Below, piece after piece: positions 1-12,598 of a DNA stretch of 64,000 nucleotides. The translations under genes were made by a program, and so were the position numbers. How positions within the stretch are numbered: the first letter of the stretch is position 1; every line of letters begins with the position of its first letter. The stretch spans positions 1,598,176 to 1,662,175 of the forward strand of contig NC_043742.1 of the NCBI RefSeq assembly GCF_004337985.1. The letters are read 5' to 3'. The notes beneath the pieces are model-generated. The model saw nothing but the letters and a program-made list of their open reading frames with translations. It did no database searches and was not told the DNA's origin. This DNA comes from Pyricularia pennisetigena. Lineage: Eukaryota; Ascomycota; Sordariomycetes; Magnaporthales; Pyriculariaceae.

Positions 1-2509
1 ACTGGGTACAGTTATTCCACTGCAAGAAAACACTAAATCACCGTAAACAAATCCACCTTACAGTGCGTTTCGTTTTTCGGTACAAAATGCCTAACAACCG
101 CAAAACCGCATGTCATCTATATAGGGTGGCGTGAAAGGAAGGATACAGATTATACACCCGAGCCCCCATTGCAACGTTTGACACACATACGCAGCACCAA
201 AGAATGTCCAAAACAAGACTATTCACAACCTCGCAACCGCCTTCCGGCACCGTAACCCATATTGTAACTTTCTTTTTCTTTTTCTTTTTTCTTTTCATGC
301 AAAAGGCCGCTTGTTAATGGCTACAGTATTACCATTTGTAAAAGAATATCCTGCTGCCAACCGTATTATTTACTGTTGCAACGGGCGTTGCAAAGAGCAT
401 TCTGGTTGTTTTTACCGCATATACCCCTAATCGTTCCTTACCCCTGCAGCCATCAGCCGTTTGCAACACCTACAACAATATATCAAGTGACATAATAACC
501 TCTCTTTCCCACAGAGCCGCTTGCCAGGCTGGTCTTTTTTGCGAAGTACGTGCTCCTGACGTCGACCAGAGACTATTTCCGAGACCACGTTCCCCGCCAT
601 GCACAATCAGTTTCATCTACTTTTTCTTCTATATTTCTCTGGTTTCTGGCAGAGAGTGGCGGACTGGTTTGGCGAGGAAAGACTTCAAAAAGAATGACGG
701 ACGGCCAAGAAGAAAATCCTGCCACAAGAAACAGGTCTTGGTGTGCATCCCAATAAACCGGAACGGAGGTGTAAGCTGCGAATAGTGATTCTGGAAGCTG
801 CTGCTTAAGTTGAAGCATTCCTGTGTCCAGACATAGCAGTTTTAGTCGAACGGAATACAATTAGGTAATCTATCTTCCCATTTATGCAGTTGGCAATTGA
901 ACCGCCTTGCAGTACTCTCCGTGTTAAAGAGGAAATCTAACAGGGACCCAAAATTTGAACCTTTTTTTTTAAAAAAAGAAAAAAAAGAAAGTCATAAATG
1001 GGAGCAGTGAGAATCATCAAACAGAGCCCTGGACCAGAAAAGGAGGGTCTTCTAATTCAGGACAGGTTCAGTGCAGCTCGGGGGTGGCTCGGGCAAGAAC
1101 ACTAATCAGTTAGGGCCGGCGTCCAGAATACGAACCTGGCATGACGGTCTTCGCCGCCCATTATACACTGCTACTGCACATGCAACAATACGAAATCAAG
1201 CAACTGGCACTATTTGCTCTGCTTCCAAGCCCACGTCTTGTTTCGCTTGCCGGGTTTACGGAGTTAGGATTGGCCTTGAAATTTGGGTTGCGTACAGCGT
1301 GGAAGAGAACCTGCAGATTATACTTTGCCGTGGCTTCAACTTGTACATCAAAGCCAGACGGGAAGAGCGGACTGTTGATAGATTCAGGGTTGGTTCTCCG
1401 CCAACGCACCCGACGACCGTCCCATCGAGCGCAGCTGGGTGCTCCGTCGTCGCGTTCGACTTGTCTGAAAAGCAAACCGCTATAAAACATTGATAAAACT
1501 TTTGCGTTTCTTCACTCGTGCCACCCAACCAATGGGGCAAAAACCACCAGACGAAGAAAAACTGGACCACGAACGGACTGGGCCGATACCGTAGGTCTAG
1601 ACCTTCGCTCTAGCTCAGACTGTTTGGGCAAAAAAAAGGTCAAGGATGGGATCCGGATGAACTGCACAGGCTGATGATGGCACGGGTTCTCGGGACTCGT
1701 AAACGATAGCGAGATTGTAATCTGATTGGCAAGTTGGGGAGGTTATCCCAATGAGCGATTCGAGAAAAGGGAGGTGTCAGTGACATCACAGGCCTGATGT
1801 TGTGAACAAACTTCAAAAAGAAAAAAAATGGACGTCAGGCTTTTTTTTTTTCAGCGGAAATTAACGTTTAGGTGATGAAACCAATCACAGGCCCTGCGCC
1901 ATGGTTCAGAGGGCCTGCCAATGATTCGACCCAAGAAAGCGAGACCGTCTGAAGATCTGAACGGGTTCCTTGGCATCTATGCAAAGGTGACGCTCATATC
2001 ATCTTTTACCTCTAGGGTTCTGGACCGCCCATAATCAGGGAGATTTGGCACAGTCATGCGCGGCAAGGGGGTATTATTTGATGCCATAATAGATGCTATG
2101 GTTCGTCCAATTGCCCAGCAGATGAGGACGCGAGATTCCGGGAACGCCGTGTTCGGACAGGAGGGTTTTTGAGTAGCAAGGATTCGGAGCTAGTCATTCA
2201 AGACACGACCGACGAGAACAGGCTCAAGGATATATTAAACTATATTTAGAAGAAATGGGACAAAATACTGGCTATGTAGAGGTAGGTCTAAGACGGTAAA
2301 GCAGGGAGCTTGCTTGGGTATTTTTCTAGGTTGATGGCAGTTTTTTTTCGTCACACATTATTAGAAACATTAAGAAAAACAACGGAGCGTTGGCTTCAAG
2401 CCCCATCTTGAACGCCTTGCATCGCACTAGTCTGGAGAGAGGCAAAGTTCCAGTGAGTGCAGGGAGGCGCGTTTGCTCGTCTTCAGCCGAAAAAAAAACA
2501 AGGGTCCTT
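1..2509. other. Gene-free stretch downstream of the tyrosinase gene
   Basis: I see no supportable gene here. Short overlapping reading frames near 550-860 and 1070-1570 exist in several frames at once, lack recognisable domains and have no convincing splice structure. The stretch contains several A or T homopolymers (for example around 961-985 and 1841-1850). The last part is probably the 3' untranslated and terminator region of the leftward tyrosinase gene. Confidence 0.5.
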
Positions 2510-4034
2510 CTACTGGTAGATGTAGCAGAAAGGACCCGAGGTGGTGTCGGCAACATCCTTGATGGCGATTTTGCCACCAGCGTAGCCAAGGTCGATGATC
2601 TCGTCGGGGCTGGTCAGGTTGCTGGCGGGCTCGTTCCACCAGGTCTGGTGCGCGTAGAGTCCCTTGCCGAGATCGTGCAGGCGGTTGGCGCGGTCCTGCT
2701 CCTGCCACAGGAACCACACGCGGTCCATCTGGCCGTGGTGGACGTAGAAGGCCGGGTCGTTGGGCGAGGTGAAGACGTCGCCGCCGGGGTCGCCGCCGAT
2801 TGTGTAGTGGCCGCCGCCGTGCGGGCCGATCTCAGAGGTGCCCTTGCCGCCCTCGGACACGTTCCTGAACGAGTCAATGTCCGGGGCGGTCAGGAGGTTG
2901 AGGACTGTAGTGTAGTTGGCGAAGCGCATGTTGACGCCGGGGCCGACGTCGCGCTTCCAAGAGCGCGGGTTCTCGCCCAGGCCGTTGTTGGGGCCCGCAG
3001 GCACGCCCTCGATAGTTCCGACCGGTCCCAGGAGGATGGTGCGGTTCTGGAAGGGGCCGGTCTTGACCACGCCGCCGCCGACTCCGGGCGGAAGGCGGAG
3101 AGGAGTGGCTCCGGCTTCGGGGACGCCAACCATGGGGCCTTCGTGAGTGCCGATCCACTCGCCGTTGCCGCCCAGGCTGTACTGGTCACCGTTGAATATG
3201 GGAGAGTCCTGGGGCGCGGTAGCGTATTTGGCCCAGTCCCAGTACTAAAAGAGAGGGGAATTAGGAGTGGTCAGCAACTCGGAGGCTTGGGTTTTTTTTT
3301 CAGTGGACATCTGAATGAAATCATGACCCTTGGAAAAACTCACAGGGTGGTAGCCCTTGTAGCCACACTCATCGCGCAGGGTCTTCTCGTAGGTGAAGAG
3401 AAACCAACGGTGCCAGGGCTGGAAGTTTCCGGTGTAATGGATTTTGAGTGTCTGCTGGATATGCGTGACAGTGAAGTCATCAAACTGCGTTGCGATCATC
3501 AAGATCAGTATGTGTTTTGCGTGCGACAACGATCCAAAACTTGAACAGTTCGCCGGTTAAAAGAGTCATGCCAGAAAGAACTTACTCGAGACCTCGCACC
3601 AGGAGCGACGGATCGGGGCGTGCGGGCGGGTAGTTCCATCAGGCACTTGACGGCGCGGACGTAGTCGGCTCTCTCCTCCTTGGTGAGGTCACCGCTGTTT
3701 AACGAGAGGGAAAAAAAAAAAAAAAAAAAATTGCGTGTTAGCTACAGCTTGTGATTTGTGTCAAGAACCAGTGTAGCTATTCATGGGGTAGCACTTACTA
3801 CTCCTTGCGGACGATAACATTGTCGGCCGTGCAGGTGCTCTTGCAACGGCCCTTTTGCTTCGCTTCAACGGCCCTGGCCTGGAGCTCCGCCATCTTCTTG
3901 GCCGTGATGTCGGCAACCATCTTGTTGACTTCGGCGCGGGCAGCTTCCAGGTCGTTGGCGGCAGAGGCAGCAGGGGCAGCCGAGACGCCCGCTGTCAGGG
4001 CCGTGGCAGCAGCCAGGCAGGATGAGAACCTCAT
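2510..4034 (-). CDS. Secreted tyrosinase (copper-binding monophenol oxidase family)
   Basis: Predicted type-3 copper enzyme that would oxidise phenols or catechols to quinones, outside the cell or in the secretory path. Four exons join in frame: 4034-3799, 3694-3586, 3484-3344 and 3244-2510, giving 406 residues; all introns are GT-AG. The N-terminus (MRFSSCLAAATALTAGVSAA) is a signal peptide. The CuA site is visible as His123, His131 and His140 (THIQQ, IHYTGNF, PWHRW) and is followed by YWDWA. The CuB site is seen as His304 and His308 (GPHGGGHYTIGG) and the His331-His332 pair in DPAFYVHHGQMDRVW. The approximately 400-residue length fits short fungal tyrosinases without a long C-terminal lid. 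The first intron carries a run of about 19 A (on the + strand, near 3711). Whether it makes melanin, a secondary metabolite or acts on plant phenols cannot be told; no pathway genes lie next to it. Confidence 0.93.
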
Positions 4035-4742
4035 GTTGATGGTCGGGTGGCGGCTTCGGACGAACTCTGAAAGTTTTCCCCTGGTGTAGATCAAGCAATA
4101 GACAGTGTGGCAGCTGTCTACCTCCCTCCTGTGCAGGGCAGGCGTTTGGGTTTTGTTCCGAGTGGGCAAGACGCCGAAGGGGTGAGTGCACTTGAGAACC
4201 GAGGCCTGGGGTGGAGGAAAAAACCAGGGAAGTGATGATCAAGAAGAGAGGCCAAAAGACTCCAATAAATAAGAATCGCGGGATGCGGTTGGAAAGGGGT
4301 CTGTGGGGAGATACAACAAACGGGACCCTGTCTGTTGTTTGGTGGAAATCAGTGGAGGTGGTCAGAAATGACAATTCCCAGAGCCGTCGCTAAGTCAGCA
4401 TTTCTCATCAATCGAAGTGGCGGGGAAGAAATCACCAACAACACATCGTGGCCCCATTTTCGTATGACATGTTTGCTGGTACGTACGGCAACATGTATGT
4501 GGTTCAGTGGCCAAACATTGAGCGGATGTGTTATTGAAGCCCGATATGCCGGATATCAAGCAGTTCCACAAGCATCGCCTGATGGAGAGGAGAAGCGAGA
4601 GCGAACAGGGCCACCCCAACTCCCCTAAAATCGAATCCCTTGTCGGTTTGAATGGGTCCAGTTCGTCCTCGGCATATCCCATCGGCCTTTGCAGACAGCA
4701 ATGGATTCTTTTCGCTGACAAAAAAAAGAAGAAAAAAAAAAA

Positions 4743-4768
<26 letters not shown>
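4743..4768. repeat. (AC)n dinucleotide microsatellite
   Basis: A run of about thirteen AC units directly follows an A-rich tract that begins at about 4721. Confidence 0.9.
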
Positions 4769-4773
<5 letters not shown>

Positions 4774-4781
4774 ATGGCCCG

Positions 4782-4806
4782 CCTACCTACCTACCTGCCT
4801 ACCTAC
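4782..4806. repeat. (CTAC)n tetranucleotide repeat
   Basis: Imperfect tandem CTAC/CTGC units just right of the AC microsatellite. The same tetranucleotide recurs in a second short array near 31055-31070. Confidence 0.85.
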
Positions 4807-7344
4807 ATATATGTACTAGTACACAATATCAGCACCAATGCCGATATATCGCAAACTCGCAGACTCGCAGTCTTTCAAAATCCACCGAGCTAGAGGCAGC
4901 ACTCACTCGTTCACCGTCCCCCAGCCGCGAACTGACACTGACCCCTCAACTGCGAGCAGAGATGTGCAGCGAGTCATGAGTCCGTATAATTAACAACGGT
5001 AAGCACTAGGCATTTATACCCAATTTACCAAGCTTGCCAGCTTTATGGTCCATCGCAAAGCCCCAAACCTGAATGTTATCTGGTACAGTACATGACGGTT
5101 CCACTACCAGCTGGTCCCGGGGGAAAGGAGTGCAACTACAAGTAGGTAGGTGGGCACCACTACCATCACCAGATTTTTATCATTGTGACTGACTGTCTTG
5201 AGCGTAGTCATGGCCCTCCCTGGGAATCTTTTGGTCCTTTCCTACGTTGGGTACCTGCAACCATGTTACTGTTACCGCATGCGTGCCGACTGCCCCTGCG
5301 TGCATGATTGGCGCATATGCAGAAGGCGACAGCAATGCATCTCGACCACTGCAACTAGAACCCATATTTGGAAAGCAACCATCACCGCCGTCTTTGTGGG
5401 GTCGGTCTTTTTTTTTTTTTTTTTTTCTTCTTTCATTTTCTTTACTATTGCCACACTAACTATTACTAATGGCCCCCAAATACTGACAGTTGACGATGTA
5501 TATACAATGCCATTCCGAACTGTTTTCGTACAGAGCCTGGACGAGAAAAGATGATCGCCGCCGGCAAATGGCCGCTAACAACGAACTTGCAATGGGTCCC
5601 GGCCCGATCCGGAATCACGGCCGAAATTCCCCAAGGTTGTGGGCACGTCTTGATGTTGCTTTATTCCCCCTCTTCCTAGTTTATTGTTGTACGAGTTGCA
5701 TGCCCTTCGAGGCTCGCAGAAGTGGGATACTAATCTTGAATACCACCCCTTAAATTAATTTATCCTCGTCGTCTAGGGGAGGGGGAAGCACGCTCATGCT
5801 TATCCTGCATTTTTATTTGATTTGTTAAGCTGTAACAAGTCATCTTCCGCTGGGTTTTGACGCCATTTAATACCTCAATATTAATGACCGTGGATCCACT
5901 GAACAAGGCCGATGCTCAAGGATGCAGCAACCGTTCAGGGGTAGCAGATGTGGAGGGGACATGTACGGTACTGTGCTGCACTGCACTGCACTGTACTGCA
6001 GGTAAGTGGAGGTCATGCAACCTTTACCCCATGTTCTTCACCAAGGGACCCTGGTCCAATGGTTCAACTGTTGACTGCAAAGGATCCCGTCAAACGTTGG
6101 TCCAAGAATTTGTTTGTTATCCCATGTTCGATCCGAGAGCAGCGAGAACCTCGATCGAAAAAAATAGAGAAGAACGGCAGGGAACAGATCTACCACTGCA
6201 GCATCTCAACCCGGCACTTCAGATGCAGCACGTACAGTCGACCCCCCTCCCCCCCGGGCATTTCTTGGAAGCCCCAATCAGCTCGCAAGATCTTCCGGCG
6301 TAGTGCAAGTTTATTTTTTTTTGTTCTAGACTATCCAAGACAGCGAGATGTCAAAGGAATGACTGCACGAATCGTCATGGGATGTCATTGGCTTCATCCG
6401 AGCTGTGCGATCTGTTATGCTGGCGCCCCTCCCTCACGACAGGGTTTCTTTTCCCTTATTTTTTTTTTTTTTTTTTTTTCTCTGTGCGGTCCTTTTGATC
6501 CGGTCCTGCTTGTTTCGACATACCTTAGTCACGAACCTAGTCGTCGTGAACTTATAGAGTGGTAATATCGAGTTTTTCCAAGCAACCCCCCAAATCAGAC
6601 AAAGGGTCAAAGTGCCGCGAACTGCCGGAAGCTGGCACCGGTGGGACCAGACAGGGAGACAGGGTTTTTCCTACGTCCAAAACGAGCCTTGTTACGCAAT
6701 ACTCCGCGAACGCAGGAACACCCTTGGCCCACTCAAAGGGGATTCCGAAGAATTTGCGGATGGGAGATGAGCGTTCCGATCGCTTAAGCGAACGACTCGC
6801 CTCTACCCGCCAGGTTGTTGATGTTTGCTAGTGCTTTTCAAGTGAAAAGCAGACATGAAATGGAACATGAGAAAGGGAGGAAAAGATCAGAGAAAAAAAA
6901 AAAAAAAAGATTAGAAAGGAAAGTCAGTTGCTGATCCATCACTCGCGTCTTGGCGATTATGCCATTTACGATCAATGTCGCTTTTGGGATAGATCTGATT
7001 TCTTTAGTTCTTTTTGTGGTATTATCAGCATCTCGATTATAGCTTAATGCTTTTCTATCTGATAGTTTCTTTTTTTTTCTTTTTTTTTTTTTTTTTTATA
7101 ACACAGATCGACCATAGGTTTGCGGCAACGACTCGAGTGCCGCAGCCTTCACCCTTCGCATGGGATACCTACCAGGCAAGTCCCTGCTAGACAAAGTCTG
7201 CTCAAGAGCAGCAAACTGACATTATGCCGTCTTGAGACCGAACCAAAGAAGTCCGGTCGCTGTGAGAAAGGGGTCCCCATTGCAACATGGCTCGGGAGAC
7301 CGTTAAGGGTAAAGCTTGCCAAGTCATGAAGGTCACTTTTTATC

Positions 7345-7351
<7 letters not shown>

Positions 7352-7382
<31 letters not shown>

Positions 7383-7384
7383 NN
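7352..7384. repeat. T30 homopolymer ending in a two-base assembly uncertainty
   Basis: Thirty consecutive T at 7352-7381, then G and two undetermined bases (7383-7384). The ambiguity at the end of the run suggests read-through failure of sequencing on the homopolymer. Confidence 0.9.
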
Positions 7385-8375
7385 CATCCTTACCACACTT
7401 GTCACGACATCCTGAAACTTTCCGTCCCGCCAACGCAACTCTGGGGGTAATTTTTTTTTATTGGAGGAACTAGGGAGCAGCAGGGTAGGGCCCGTGCGAT
7501 CTCTCTTCCAGTTCTTTCCCGTACCTTATTTCAATATTGACATGAGCATCCCCGCCTACCATGACCATGAACCTCTTGGCTGCACGCAATGTTGCCTTGC
7601 AGCGCCGGGGCATTACACCGGAGCGACGCCTGCCTGCCGGCTTTTGGGTCTGATAAACTCGTGCAGGATACAAAAAAAAAGAATTACATACAACGATAAG
7701 TCTCTTTTGCCACTTGGGATTCCCACACAAGCAAGCAAGCAATACTACATCATAACTCGGATTGACGTGGGGAGGGGAAAAGACCAGGAACAAAACATTC
7801 CCCCACCCGCCCACCCACTGTGATGATAATGGGTAGTATCGATTCTTGTTCGCAGGGGGCGTGAATAACGACAGGGTATGCGAGCTACTTCCTTCTGGCG
7901 GTGCAGGTTGAATATACCCAGGCGCCAGAGGTGTGGATTTGTCTCTTTTTCCCAAGAAAGAAAAAAAAAAAAAAAAAAAAAGCCCCTCATCTGCAATCTC
8001 CTCCATCTAGCGGCTTCTACCTTGTACCTCGGAAACAGAAATGGCAGTATCTTCTAGCGAGAGACGGGGTTTTTCGCTTAGATTATCTGCACAGCGCATA
8101 TATCTTTTATGATATAACCTCTCCCCTCCCTCTCGAGCAGGCCAGGCCGTCTGGAAGATTCGGATGCAAGTTCAGCTCCTCCTTGACTAGCCCCGAGTCC
8201 TGGTCCTTACTGCGTGCGGGTTAAGACTCAGCTCCGCTAGGCTAGCCAGGTCTGTCGGAGACAGCAGCGAAGAGAAGCTCCAAGCAACCCGTCAGTGGAA
8301 CACCCAGAGGACGAGAAGGGCGAGAGCATAAACAAACAGGACACCTTCCCCAGAAACCAACATCGGCAAGCAGCA

Positions 8376-10131
8376 ATGTCGGACAAGGCCAATGCCTCAT
8401 CGACCGCGACGCCGTCGCAGGACGGCAGCGGCACCGGGGCTTCTGCTTCACCCTTCAAGGTCTACAGTCCGGGAGAGCGGCCCGACGAGAACAGAGGCGG
8501 CGAGATCTTGACCGTCTGCATCGTCCTCACCCTTATGGCCATGGCCATCACCATTTTGCGTGTTTACGTGAGGAGAAAGTTCCTCAACAAACTCTCGTTG
8601 GATGATTATTCAATGATTATGGCAACGGTCAGTCACGGGCATGCTTTTTTGTTTTCTTTTGCCTTTTTTTTTTATCATATGATTTTTGACCTTGTAATAC
8701 CAACTTCCAAGCTGACCCCTTTCCAGGTCACACTCATGGCCATGACTGGAACTGTCTTCGCCCAGGTATTCAACGGTGCCGGCCGACATATAGAGTATAT
8801 ACCACCCGCGGTTGTGGTCCGGGGCTTGCAGTACAATTTTGCGTCTCAGCCCCTGTGCCTCATCGCCCTAGGCTTCGCCAGGATCAGCGTCTCCTTGTTC
8901 CTGATCCGCCTCGCCAACTCCAAGAAGTACAAGTACATTCTATGGTTCCTGATCGGGTTGACGGTCGTGCTCACCCTTGTTGGAGTGTGTAAGTAGACTG
9001 ACTGTCACAACGCTATCTTTTTTTTTTTTTTGTTCAGAGTACAAAGAAACGTGTCTGCATGGCTTTTTTTCTGGAACTAAAACAAACCAAAAAAAAAAAA
9101 AAAAAANNNNNNNNNNNNNNNNNNNNNNNNNNNNNNNNNNNNNNNNNNNNNNNNNNNNNNNNNNNNNNNAAAAAAAAGCTCAAACACTCCTCCAGTGCCG
9201 CCCCATGGCCTACGTCTGGGACAAGTCCATCCCGGGAGGCACGTGCGTGTCGACCGAGTACCTCGTCTACTCGTCATACGTCAGCTCGGCGCTCTCATGC
9301 ACGTCGGACTTTATGCTCGCCTCGCTGCCCATCTTCATGCTGCGCAACGTGCAGATGAACCGGCGCGTCAAGGTTGCCGTCATCGGCATCCTCTCGCTCG
9401 GGTACTTCACGGTGGCGGCGGCCATCGTCAAGACCATCTCGCTGACCAAGTGGGGCCTGCTGGGCGACTACCTCTGGGACACGGGCGACATCACCATCTG
9501 GTTCACGGCCGAGATCTCGGTCGCCATCGTGGCCGGGTCCATCCCCTGCCTCAAGCCGCTGTTCAAGCGCATCCTCGACTCGACCCGCCGCTACGGCAGC
9601 GGCGGCAAGTACGGCAGCGGCCGGACCCCGCCCGGCTACGTCTGCAGCTGCGGCAAGCCCGCGCCCCCGGACGCCTACAGCTCCGGCAGCCGCCAGAAGG
9701 GCAGCGGCATCGTCGGCAGCAAGCAGCTGAGCAACAACACCATCGGCTCCACCGGCAAGAAGCGGCGGACCGCCGACCCCTACGACGCCGAGGACTACGA
9801 CGGCTTTGAGCTGCAGGTCTCCCCCGGCGCCGCGCCCAACGGGCCCAGGCGGAGCGCGAGGGACCTCGAAGCAGCAGCAGCAGCAGCCGCCACCGCCGCC
9901 GCCGCCGCCGCCACCGATGGCGCCCTCAACATCACCAACAGCGACGGCGTCAAAGCCAGACGCTTGACCAGGATCGGCCCCTCGCTCGCGGTGAACGAGA
10001 CGTCCGTGACGAGGGGCCGATACTCGGACGAGGACATCATACTCCAGGGCACCGACGGCATAGTGAGGACGACGCAAATCACCATGACCGTTGACGACGC
10101 CAAGGAGAAGAGCGTGAGGGACATGGTTTGA
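8376..10131 (+). CDS. Fungal rhodopsin-domain seven-helix integral membrane protein (PTH11-like without CFEM)
   Basis: Predicted plasma-membrane protein of the large fungal rhodopsin-domain family that includes PTH11-type receptors; ligand and role are unknown. Exons 8376-8627, 8727-8988 and 9179-10131 join to 488 residues. I start at the ATG of MSDKANAS because an upstream in-frame ATG at 8295 adds only a polar extension. Seven hydrophobic segments are visible, starting with ILTVCIVLTLMAMAITILRV and ending with ISVAIVAGSIPCLKPLF. Family marks include LSLDDYSM after helix 1 and LLQCRPMAYVWD after helix 4. The cytoplasmic tail (about 170 residues) is Gly/Ser-rich, then polyalanine. There is no N-terminal cysteine-rich CFEM domain, so it is not PTH11 in the strict sense. 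Intron 2 holds a 63-base assembly gap; the third exon start at 9179 is chosen because it restores phase (T + CT gives Ser) directly into the LLQC motif, but the acceptor sits in a poly-A next to the gap. Confidence 0.88.
9107..9169. other. Assembly gap (63 N) inside intron 2 of the rhodopsin-domain gene
   Basis: Undetermined bases flanked on both sides by A homopolymers. The exon phases on either side agree, so no exon needs to be hidden in the gap. Confidence 0.98.
9871..9914 (+). repeat. GCN trinucleotide tract encoding polyalanine
   Basis: Tandem GCA then GCC codons, with a few ACC interruptions, encode an alanine-rich stretch in the tail of the rhodopsin-domain protein. It is likely to vary in length between isolates. 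Confidence 0.85.
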
Positions 10132-12598
10132 GTGAGGAGGGCTATGTGAGACGATACAGGATAATGAGACCCCGAGGTCCGGGATCCATGCATATTTTTA
10201 CACCAACCGCTATTATGCGAAGCAGCTATTCTGTTCTTGCTACCTTTTTGAATTTACCTTTTTTGTCCTTTTTCTTTTTTTTCTTTTCTTCTTTTTTATC
10301 AAGTTTTTCATTCAACACATGTCACCTTGTCTTCTTCTGGCCAGCTTGGGCTTTTATGTATTAGCCTCGTTTTTTTTTCTCCTGTATTTACGTCTATACC
10401 ATACCATTTCCATTCAGCCCTTGCGTCTTGCTACCACAGATTTCATGCTTTGTTTTAAGAATAAGATTAACCACCACCAGAACTGGAGCTCTGCGTTTCT
10501 GTTACATGTGAAGGTAGCGCTACTCAACTCAATCAAAAGCCTGTTTTTTTTTTCTTTTAGGCGAGATCCCCTTTGTTGTTATTTTCTCAATGGTACACCC
10601 ATCCCGTTCATCGGACCAAGAACCAACTTTGACCGTTTCAAGGCACGTCATAAAAAAATCAGGTTCAGACGCATACTGGGGTGTGGGTCTGATGATTAAG
10701 ACCTGTGTAATATAGCCAAGGAATAATATCCAGAATTTTAATAAAGTTTAGAAGGGGTATGGGAGGGCTTGCAAGGGGTGGGGGTGAGGAAAGAAAGAAA
10801 GAAAGAAAAGAAAGAAAAAGGGGTCAGTGCTTTTTTTTCCAACGATCCCAACTGCTCTTGGCAGCTCCATTTCTGTCTCGGTATCGGTTGGGACCAAATC
10901 CCCGAGTCCCCCTTTTTTTTGTGCCTTTTTTTTTTTTTTTTGTTTTCTCGTTTCTTGCTTCTCTCCTTGAGGAACTGCATCTCATGCTAGCGTCCTTATG
11001 GGAACAGATCGTCGGGGTCTCGGGCTGATCAAAGCGATCAGCAAGGGAAACGAAAAGTTCTAGCCCGAGCTAAAGGCGTTCGAACTGCTGTCTGATGCTT
11101 AAGTCAACATTCAAAGTATGATACTGGGAGACAGAAACGTGGGTTTGCTGGCACATCGTGGCCCAGTCTTTGAAGCGTTTCAAAAGGTCTCTCAAAAAGG
11201 GCTCTCAAAAGACGAAGCCTGCGCGTCTCCTCTAAACCGATAGTCATCTTTTTACGTGCCGATATTTCCGGCAAACCACGCAACATCTAGAAACCCAGTC
11301 CTTGAGGCGTAGTCGAGTCAAGGGGATTCCCGGTATTTCTTGCCGCGGAAGGGGCCGCCAGCTTCTGTTCGACTAATCGTGTACACACAAAAGCAGAACA
11401 AACCCCCTGAGCTGGAAATGAGAGTATTGGTCGCCTGGCGATAAAGGGATAGTTTCGGCGGTGACGCGGCCCAGTAGACGAAAACTATGGCAGCTGCGGG
11501 GAACGGTTTGGCTGGGAGAGTCCCGAACATGGGTCCTTGGATGGCAAGGTCAGTACCGTGGTTGGCATGGTGCGTCGCCGACGGATAAAGGAAATTTCTT
11601 CTTTTTTTTTTTTTCTTTTTTTTGGTACCGTTTAGGCCTCGTACCTTTGTGCTTTACCATTCATTTGCCATGGCCGGTACCGATTTCTGTGCATCACCGT
11701 GCCTAGCGTCACAGGGACTTTAAAAATTTATTTCCCGACCGCCTCTAGAGCCTCAACTTCCCATATCTTGCCTCTTCACAAGGGCAAGTCTGGGCCTTTG
11801 CTTTGAGGAAAGCTGCCGCTACCAGGCAGAGAGTTGAGATTGTCGATAGTCAGAGGCGTGTTCCATGTGAACACATTCTTCGCTCGCATGGTGCCCCATA
11901 AACATATCCTGCCACGCTTGTCATGGTGTCTGTGAAATGGAGGACCTTTCAACCCAGGTCTGTTCGAATAAGTATCTGGTCTCTATCTACTCAGCGTCCC
12001 GAGATGACTTGGCCTCAGACTGCTGTATCAAATTTGGTCGGCCTACCCAAGTAAGATTAAACTTTTTTTCCCATGCCATCGTTCGGTGTCGATATCTGTC
12101 CTTAGCTCATCGTCCCTGCATCAAGCAACCCTGGCCAATAACCCGACCTTTTTTTTTTCTTTTGTTCGAGGATGAAAGGCCTTTTTGCCAGTGTAACCTT
12201 TCACCTTCACTCATAGTTCGAAAAGCAACGCAAAATTGTAGGACTTTTAGTTGATGCCAGCTCCGTCTAGACTGGTGAATTCAAGCTGTTGAGAAACTTG
12301 AGATGCTCATAATAATTTCGAGTCATTTCATGTGTCCCCTTTTCCGTCGACCGCTCTAGCGTATAATTATACAGTCAGCCAGACTTGCTGATCAAAGGGG
12401 CTTTGATGGGGTTGAACGTATGCTCACCATTATTTGGGTTCATTCAGACCCTACCTTGCTTCTGGCTCCATGCGGCTGCCATATATCTTGCTCAAGCCTG
12501 GCAGTTCACATCATCCTCTACCTTTATGTTTTCTCAGTTGTAAGAAAACCAAGGTCGTCCAACCCAGAAAAGACCACTGGGGGTTCTCGATCGGCTCA
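10132..12598. other. Convergent intergenic region, no gene supported
   Basis: About 2.5 kb between the 3' ends of the rhodopsin-domain gene and the leftward F-box-like gene. It contains T-rich tracts (10260-10310, 11601-11622), a GAAA repeat and only short frames without domains. I see nothing else in it. Confidence 0.5.
10788..10819. repeat. (GAAA)n microsatellite
   Basis: About seven imperfect GAAA units, followed some 20 bases later by a T8 run and further T tracts at about 10912-10940. Confidence 0.85.

Larger units (their letters stand above)
4035..8375. other. Long intergenic region, no gene supported
   Basis: Between the divergent tyrosinase (leftward) and rhodopsin-domain (rightward) genes lie 4.3 kb without a supportable coding region. 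The reading frames seen at 4395-4893, 5198-5550, 5857-6565 and 7461-8006 run through homopolymers and microsatellites and encode low-complexity lysine or phenylalanine tracts. The first few hundred bases left and right are presumably the two promoters. Simple repeats and long T tracts are listed separately. Confidence 0.5.

Noticed and set aside
2390..3544. A 384-codon open frame on the + strand
   Set aside because: It is antisense to the tyrosinase exons, has no domain, and arises from the GC-rich third positions of the real gene.
9195..10077. Long frames of 204 and 260 codons overlapping the rhodopsin-domain gene on both strands
   Set aside because: Low-complexity translations in other frames of the verified exon 3.
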